NCBI GenBank assembly: GCA_037447655.1
Contig: JBBHKE010001475.1
Span: 129,309 to 183,409, forward strand
Direction of reading: 5' to 3'
DNA: 54,101 bases
Origin: Zygnema cylindricum
Taxonomy: Eukaryota; Streptophyta; Zygnematophyceae; Zygnematales; Zygnemataceae
Translations under genes and position numbers: made by a program
Part shown: positions 48,555 through 54,101 of the stretch, piece by piece
How the letters are laid out: the number at the start of each line of letters is the position of its first letter
How positions within the stretch are numbered: the stretch's first letter is position 1
Notes under the pieces: generated by a model
Database searches by the model: none
What the model saw: the letters and a program-made list of their open reading frames with translations, nothing else
What the model was told of the DNA's origin: nothing

Positions 48555-51080
48555 CTACTTTTTAGATGGAGAGGTAAGTAAACCGAGTCTCCCCGCGTGT
48601 TCTTGGAGGAGTCGAGCTTCAGCTAAAATCCTTCCCTCTCTCTCCTCCCTCTCCCTCAAATCTTCTCTCAACCTCTCATTCTCCTCCCTCACCTTCTCTC
48701 TCTCACTCTCCCCTCTCCGAATACTCGTTTTCATCTCTTCCGCGAGTTTTTGACTCCTTTCCCTCTCCTCTCTCACTACCCCCTCTAATCTCTCCCTCTC
48801 CTCTCTCACTACCCCCTCTAACCTCTCCCTCTCCGATTCGAGTTTTTTCATTTGGATTTTAAGACTTACCGAAAAGTTTTCGGCGACTTTTTTCGCCGTT
48901 TCTGATTTCTCGAGCTCTACCGCTACCCCCTCTCTCTCCCTCTTCATTACCTCTATCTCCCTCTCTTCTCTCTCTCTCTTCTCCATCTCCTTCACCAATT
49001 GGCTTGACAACCTATCCACTGTCTCCTGTAAAATTTTAACCGCTTCTCTTTCTCTCTCCCTCTCCCTCTCCCACTCTCTCTCCCTCTCTCTCTCCCTCTC
49101 CCTCTCCCTCTCCAGTTTCTCGATACAACTAGACTTGTCCGCTACTTCTCTCTCTCTCAACTCTACCTCCTTCAAAAACTTCTCTCTCTCTCCCTCCCTC
49201 GTCTCCGCTACCTCTCTCCTCTCTCTCGCAATCTCTACCTCCATTACCGCCACTTTATTTTTCAACTCCTCCCTCTCCCCCTTCATATGTTCCAGTTCCG
49301 TAGAAACTTTTTTAACCGTTTCTTTTAATCTCTCCACTAAAAACTCTACCTCTCCTCTCTCTCTTCTCCCCTGCTGTAACTCCTCCTCCCCTCTCCTCCT
49401 CCTCTCCCTCTCCCTCTCCAAATCAGCCTTCAATTCCTTACACTCCTCCTCTAAAACTCTCCTCCTTCCCTCTCCCTCCTCCACCTTCCATTTATACTCC
49501 GCGATTTTCGACTCTCCCTCCACCCCCACTTTTTTTCTCTCGATCTCAGCTACCTTTCTCATCGTTCTCTCCTCCTCTACCTCTTCTCTCAGTCTCCTCT
49601 CCCGCTCCTCCCTCTCCCCTTTTTGAAAAAGAGATCCCTCTAAATAATTTACTCTCCTCTCTAATTCTTCAATTATGGCTTCATATTTCGTTCTCTCTCT
49701 CTCCTTTACAGTCGATAATGTCATTAATTCCGCTTTCTCTCTCCCCTCTTCCTCCTCTTCCTCCTCTCCTTCTCCTCTCTCTAGCCTCCTCCCCTTCCCT
49801 CTGCTTTTTTCTCTCTCTCTGTCCTTCTCTTTCTGCTTCTGCTTTTCCCTTTCCCTCTCCCGCTCCAATTCTCTCTCCTTCTCTTCTTCTCTCTCTCTCC
49901 CCCTCTCCCTTTCCCTCTCTCTCACTCTCTCCCTATCCCTCTCCATCTCCCTCTCCCGAATGCCTTCACTTATATGCCCACGTTTGAAGCTTTCCAAAAT
50001 GGAGGGAGACTCCCCTCTCTCTCTCCCTCCCTCCTTCCATCCCTTCGATTCTCTCTCCCTCCCTCTCAGCTTCCCTCCCTCTCTCTCTCCAGGAGTAGTT
50101 ACCTCTTCTATTCCAATTTTCAGGTTACTTCCAAGAAGCTTCCTCCTAACAGTTTCTGTTCTCTCTCCTCTCCCTCCCCCCTCTCTCTCTCCACTCCCTC
50201 CCTGTCTTCTCCCTCCTTCTCCGCCCTCTCTCTCTTGACTCTCGCCCACTCCTCTCCCTCCCTCTCCACTCTCTCCCTCTCCCACCTCTCTCACTTCCAC
50301 CTCACACTCTTCCATCTCAGGCCACTCTCTCCTCTCTCTCCTCCTCCTCTCACTCTCTTTTCTCACAGAGCTTAAAACATCTTCTTTGTTTCCACTTCTA
50401 TCCTCCTTCCCCTCTCTCACTTTCCTTCCACTCCCTCTCTTCTCTCCTACCTTCTGTTGCTCACTATCTGCAACACCCTCTCTCCTATCTCCCTCCTCCT
50501 CCTCCCTCCCAACCCAATTTCCCCCTTCCCAAACCTCTCTCTCCATCTCATCTTCTCTCTCTGGACCCCGTTCCTCTCCTTCCACCCCACAAACTCCCTC
50601 GTCTAAACCTTGTCCTCTCCCATCTCCTCCCTCTCCTTCCTCCCTTCTACCCTTCGTCCCACTAACTCTCCCCTCTTCCTTTCCCCCTTCCCTTTCCCCT
50701 CCCCCCCCCTTTCCCTTTCCCTCTCCCTCTACCTCTCTCTTTTCCTCTCCCTCTCTCTTTTCCTCTCCCTCTCTTCTTTCTTCTCCCTCTTCCCCTCTCT
50801 TTCCCACTCTTCCCTCCATCACAACCGCCTTCCCCTCACACCTCCTTTTCTTAGAACTCGTAACTAAACCCTTACCTCTCCCTCTACCCCCCTGAATTCC
50901 ACTACCTCTCCCTTTTTTGTCGTTTTCCCGATGTAATTGTTTTGGGAATTTCCACCCTTCATTATTTAAACTACTCTCTCCTCTCTCTCCTCTCTCTCCC
51001 CTCTCTCCCCATTTTCTTTTACTACCACTACCCCCCCTTATTTCGTCTTTTTCTCGAATAGGACGAGAAATCGGCGTCAT
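48555..51080 (-). CDS. Long Arg/Glu-rich coiled-coil protein, unrecognised
   Basis: An uninterrupted reading frame of about 840 codons. Residues about 1-75 are mixed basic sequence (MTPISRPIREKDEI, then KFPKQLHREND). About 75-400 is Gly/Glu/Arg low complexity. About 430-830 is a heptad-rich coiled coil with good segments (KYEAIIEELERRVNYLEGSL, VEFLVERLKETVKKVSTELE, AKKVAENFSVSLKIQMKKLE). It ends LGLLTSPSKK. A consensus acceptor (tttgcag) at 51095 precedes the ATG, so an upstream exon is possible. Much of the frame is GAGAGG/GAGAGA repeat, which alone can give long open frames, but the leucine-rich heptads and non-repetitive ends argue for a real gene. Function unknown; a structural or cytoskeletal role is only a guess. 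Confidence 0.6.
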   Translation of the reverse strand: MTPISRPIREKDEIRGGSGSKRKWGERGERGERGESSLNNEGWKFPKQLHRENDKKGRGSGIQGGRGRGKGLVTSSKKRRCEGKAVVMEGRVGKRGEEGEERREGEEKREGEEKREVEGEGKGKGGGGEREGGKEEGRVSGTKGRREEGEGGDGRGQGLDEGVCGVEGEERGPEREDEMEREVWEGGNWVGREEEEGDRREGVADSEQQKVGEKRGSGRKVREGKEDRSGNKEDVLSSVRKESERRRRERREWPEMEECEVEVREVGEGESGEGGRGVGESQEREGGEGGRRQGGSGEREGGGRGERTETVRRKLLGSNLKIGIEEVTTPGEREGGKLRGRERESKGWKEGGRERGESPSILESFKRGHISEGIREREMERDRERVRERERERGREREEEKERELEREREREKQKQKEKDREREKSRGKGRRLERGEGEEEEEEEGREKAELMTLSTVKERERTKYEAIIEELERRVNYLEGSLFQKGEREERERRLREEVEEERTMRKVAEIERKKVGVEGESKIAEYKWKVEEGEGRRRVLEEECKELKADLERERERRRRGEEELQQGRRERGEVEFLVERLKETVKKVSTELEHMKGEREELKNKVAVMEVEIARERREVAETREGEREKFLKEVELREREVADKSSCIEKLEREREREREREREWEREREREREAVKILQETVDRLSSQLVKEMEKREREEREIEVMKREREGVAVELEKSETAKKVAENFSVSLKIQMKKLESERERLEGVVREERERLEGVVREERERSQKLAEEMKTSIRRGESEREKVREENERLREDLREREEREGRILAEARLLQEHAGRLGLLTSPSKK

Positions 51081-51096
51081 TTGCACGATGGAAACT

Positions 51097-51101
<5 letters not shown>

Positions 51102-51132
<31 letters not shown>

Positions 51133-51238
51133 AAAAAAAAAAAAAAAAAAAAAAAGGAATAAGTAATTTTTCTTTTATTATTATTCTAAAAACAAAAAGA
51201 ACGTCATCAAAGGAATAAAAAAAAAAAAAAAAAAAAAA
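51102..51238. repeat. Two poly-A tracts flanking a short AT-rich spacer
   Basis: 51102-51155 and 51217-51238, next to the start of the copia-like gag remnant. Confidence 0.9.
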
Positions 51239-51239
51239 T

Positions 51240-52063
51240 ATGCCTGGAAAGATTTTGTGCTCTTCAATGGGACGAATTACCAAGTGTGGAAAAAGTACAT
51301 CAAAGCACAATTGGTACTTCAGTCTTTAAAAAGTGGTCAATGGAGAGAAGGAGATGCCGATTTTGAATCGGAAAGCAAAGAGAGTTTAGAAACGCAAAAA
51401 TTCGTCCGCTATTACCAGACTGATGCAATCGCCTACTGCATCAGTCCATGACCATTTTGTAACTCATAAATTTGTGCATGAGTGTTGGACGATTTTAGAA
51501 AATCAGTTTGAGAAAGGGTTGCAAAATAAAGGGCAACATTTATACTCAGATTTCCCGCAATTTAAGATCAAACCGAATGAATCCATAGACAAAGCCTCCA
51601 AAAGATACAACTGTTCAGCACTTGTAGAATGATAACCAAATTTTGGAGGAGAATGATAAAGCCACGATTTTCATGTATGCCTTAAAAGTTAAAAATGATC
51701 ATCTAAAAAGATTCTCCTACGAAGGACGAACCCATCTATGCCTACGTAATCAATACTTTAAATCTACTGATAACCTCAGTCTTCGCGGCGTACTCTGGCG
51801 GCCGATACTTTGAATGTCTCACGGAATTCGCAGATCTAAATTATCTTTGTGAGAAAGGTGGAAAGTGGGGCGAAAATCAGAGGGGAAGCGGGGGTAGAGG
51901 ACAAGATAAGCGCAAAAAACCTATCGTCCAACCGAGTTACCAAGATCTGAGCAACGTGGCTTCTTTTCAGTACTGCAAGCTCGACATATATGTCAACATT
52001 TTCTTTGCAAAGATTCACTTTCAGCTCTCTCTCGACTTCACTTTAAAACACTCCAAATGCTAA
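51240..52063 (+). pseudogene. Ty1/copia gag remnant
   Basis: Reading frames broken by at least three frameshifts. The first piece has LFNGTNYQVWKKYIKAQL and TDAIAYCISP; the second has HECWTILENQFEKGLQNKG; a later piece (51728-52063) ends with YQDLSNV and a degenerate zinc-knuckle-like CKLDIYVN. The first two match the usual copia gag layout (GxNYxxWK, then the W-x-x-LE block). No intact element or LTR was found. Confidence 0.75.
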
Positions 52064-52214
52064 CCTGTCAACCGTACATTCAACACGCAAAATGCGTGCA
52101 CCTATCACAAGACGCAAACAAGCGAACCACAAGGTACTACCTCCACCAGATGTGGTTTTCGAATCTGTCTCCCCTTGCTACGCCTCTCACATCTGTTGAT
52201 TTTCTCGCCTGTGG

Positions 52215-52740
52215 CTAAGTCCAAGCCTCTACACTTTCATTTTTAATCATTTCGCCAAAGCTACCCTCGGATATATGGCGCATCCAATGGTGCCAAAGGG
52301 TAAGATCGCCTTTTAATTCTAATATATGGCTGATAATTTTGTCGGTGAGTTTCGGCAGACGCCATCGCTTGTGCATCGATTCGATAACTTCCCCTTCTCT
52401 AATGATTGCGCCGTCCAATCGTACAATTTGAATCGCAAGACGAAAACGCTGGCGCTCGCCTGTTACATCTGTAGAACACTCAAGGTTCACAGATCCGTTG
52501 AGTATGTAAAAGTACATTGACCAACTTCGTTTCTGTCATCTTTTCAGGTCCGTTAGAGTCCCACGTGAGGAGATCTAGTCAGAGTACCAGCTGCTCCGAT
52601 TGAAACTGTATGTCCCCTATCGACCGTAATGCGTTTTGGTACAGTAAGTTTTCTCATGTCGTCAAACAAAGTCGCGTTCGTTCATACATAGTGCGAATCA
52701 ATCGTGTCAATTATCCATTCTTTCCGAGTCTCGTCACACC
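52215..52740 (-). pseudogene. Copia protease to pre-integrase remnant (minus strand)
   Basis: In frame pieces from high to low coordinates: KEWIIDTIDSHYV (aspartic protease site, with the usual DSG altered to DTI), then RITVDRGHTVSIGAAGTL, then GAIIREGEVIES, then LTLWHHWMRHISEGSFGEMI, which is the GAG-pre-integrase block. Frameshifts and stops are present, and the altered catalytic motif means it is inactive. Confidence 0.75.
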
Positions 52741-52984
52741 CGTTAACAGATAGAGAGAAAGATTGAAAAAGACAAGTGTTTATGCGCCTTCGCCTTCTTC
52801 AAGTTTCCCCTCCGCCATCAGATGGCATCCTGCTTGGAAGCGGCTGCCACGACCAGGACAGTCGCCCCGCTTGCCAGGTCGACTGAGTCAATTGTCGCCG
52901 TGACCACCATTTCGATCACTTTTTTCGGGAACCTGTCCGACTATCGATGGAATTATGAGTCGAACGAATTAAAGGCGATTTTAC

Positions 52985-53110
52985 ATTTCGGCACCATCGG
53001 ATGCGCTATACATCCAAGGCAACCATCGCCAAATGATTAAAAATGAAAATGTAAGAGGCTTAGACTTGGCGACGGGTGAGAAAATCAACGGATGTGAAGG
53101 GTGTAGCAAG
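52985..53110 (+). pseudogene. Second copia pre-integrase remnant (plus strand)
   Basis: Frameshifted WHHRMRYTSKATIAK followed by MIKNENVRGLDLATGEKING and CEGCSKGN, then a stop. It is the inverted counterpart of the block at 52215-52300. Confidence 0.7.
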
Positions 53111-53496
53111 GGGAACTGATTTAGAAATCACATGTAGCTAAGGTAGTACCTTGTGTTTCGCTTGTTGGCGTCTTTTGACAGGCGCACGCATTTTACGTAT
53201 TGAATGTACGATTGGCAAATAAGAGTTTGGAGTGTTTTAAAGTGATCTAGACACAGAGTTGAAAGTGAACCTTTGTAAAAAAATGTAAACATATGACGAA
53301 GTTTGCTGCACTAAAAACAACCACGTTGCTCAAATCTTGGTAGCACGGTTGGACCGTTTTCCGCCCTTATCTTGTCCTCTACCATTTCTTCCCTTTGGAT
53401 TTCCGCCCTCCTTCCACATTTTCCATGGAGATAATTTATATCCAAGGATTCCGTCACCGAGAGAAGAGGCTTTCACTACTCAAAAGAGCACACAAA

Positions 53497-53509
53497 GGCT
53501 CCAATACCA
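53497..53509 (-). other. Copia-type primer-binding-site-like sequence
   Basis: Minus strand TGGTATTGGAGCC, close to the TGGTATCAGAGCC site (initiator Met-tRNA primer) of plant copia elements. It suggests the minus-strand remnant once had its 5' LTR to the right (above 53510), but no LTR pair was found. Confidence 0.5.
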
Positions 53510-53519
53510 TTTGATGGTT

Positions 53520-54047
53520 TGATAAAAACAACGAAAAGTTACAAAAGCAAACAAAACAAAGATAAAACACAGAGAGAGATCTCTATGGAAAACAATATAT
53601 TCTACAGAGAAATTTAGATCCGTGGATTATGTGACCATGGAATTCATTTTCTACACATGAAAAAACAAAATAAAATAAATAAAAAATAATAATAATAAAA
53701 AATAAACTTACATTCGAATTCGTGAAGATTGCAAAGTTTATAAATGTCGGCATAAGTCGTGTCTGTACGAAAATAAAAGAAAAGAAATATATAAATAATA
53801 AAGATCTAAAAAAAAAAGAAACTAAACAATATATAATTTTAACAAAACATAAAAAAAATAAAATTATTATAAGCATGGTTAAAAATCGAATATGAAAAAA
53901 GAAAAACCAGAAAAATATCAAAATAAAGTATCCACCCTATTAAAAAAAAAACAGCAAATCCACTCTAATAACGGTGGGAGAAACGCCAATAACATTCACC
54001 CTAGTAGAGGGAAAAAAAAACAAAAGAAATAAAAAACAAATAAAAAA

Positions 54048-54101
<54 letters not shown>
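53520..54101. other. AT-rich flank ending in (CT)n
   Basis: No gene recognised. 54050-54101 is a pure (CT)n run cut by the window end. Confidence 0.6.

Larger units (their letters stand above)
51815..53462. repeat. Inverted repeat of copia-derived segments (arms about 540 bp)
   Basis: 51815-52350 and 52915-53462 are inverted copies of each other, roughly 75-80% similar by eye, separated by about 560 bp. Matching landmarks: ctaccaagatctgagcaacg and its complement near 53325; aaccacaaggtactacctcc and its counterpart near 53140. Confidence 0.75.

Overview
Eukaryotic nuclear DNA, AT-rich, with spliceosomal introns (GT..AG), abundant microsatellites and several families of DNA transposons. The best-preserved gene is MCM5 in a form closest to land-plant MCM5 (for example [53 protein letters not shown]). 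There is also an exon resembling the extracellular membrane-proximal part of plant LRR receptor kinases, Ty1/copia remnants with a plant-type primer site, paired E2F sites and telo-box-like motifs. Together these point to a green plant or streptophyte alga. The species cannot be read from the sequence.

Layout. 1-3824 (block A1) and 8441-11600 (block A2) are near-identical copies carrying the last three coding exons of an unrecognised plus-strand gene. 3825-5640 (block C1) and 18605-20690 (block C2) are near-identical copies carrying the last two coding exons of MCM5 on the minus strand. A1 runs straight into C1, whereas A2 and C2 are separated by about 7.0 kb holding a 3.7 kb hAT element. C1 ends at a 10-N assembly gap, after which comes a single plus-strand LRR receptor kinase-like exon. 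This looks like two haplotypes or paralogues laid end to end.

19760-35119 (minus) is one MCM5 gene. Eighteen exons were placed, and sixteen of them (exons 4-19) join in frame with exact phases. Exon 3 is only partly resolved. Two E2F-type sites and telo-box-like repeats lie upstream of the ATG. The introns are filled with (GA)n/(TA)n tracts and, strikingly, with degenerate copies of the exon-intron junctions themselves. In most introns that could be checked, the 20-100 bp around a splice donor or acceptor recur one to about twenty times. This is the most interesting signal in the window.

35.6-42.3 kb is a nest of non-autonomous DNA transposons: a foldback element of the CACCG/TA family, a composite palindrome-bearing element, and two hAT-like copies with perfect 8-bp target duplications, one of which is interrupted by a 932-bp near-palindrome. 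43405-44061 (minus) encodes a probable secreted Cys-containing protein of unknown function. 48555-51080 (minus) is a long Arg/Glu-rich coiled-coil ORF apparently built from GAGAGG-type repeats. 51240-53510 holds rearranged, inverted copia fragments. The remainder is intergenic repeat.
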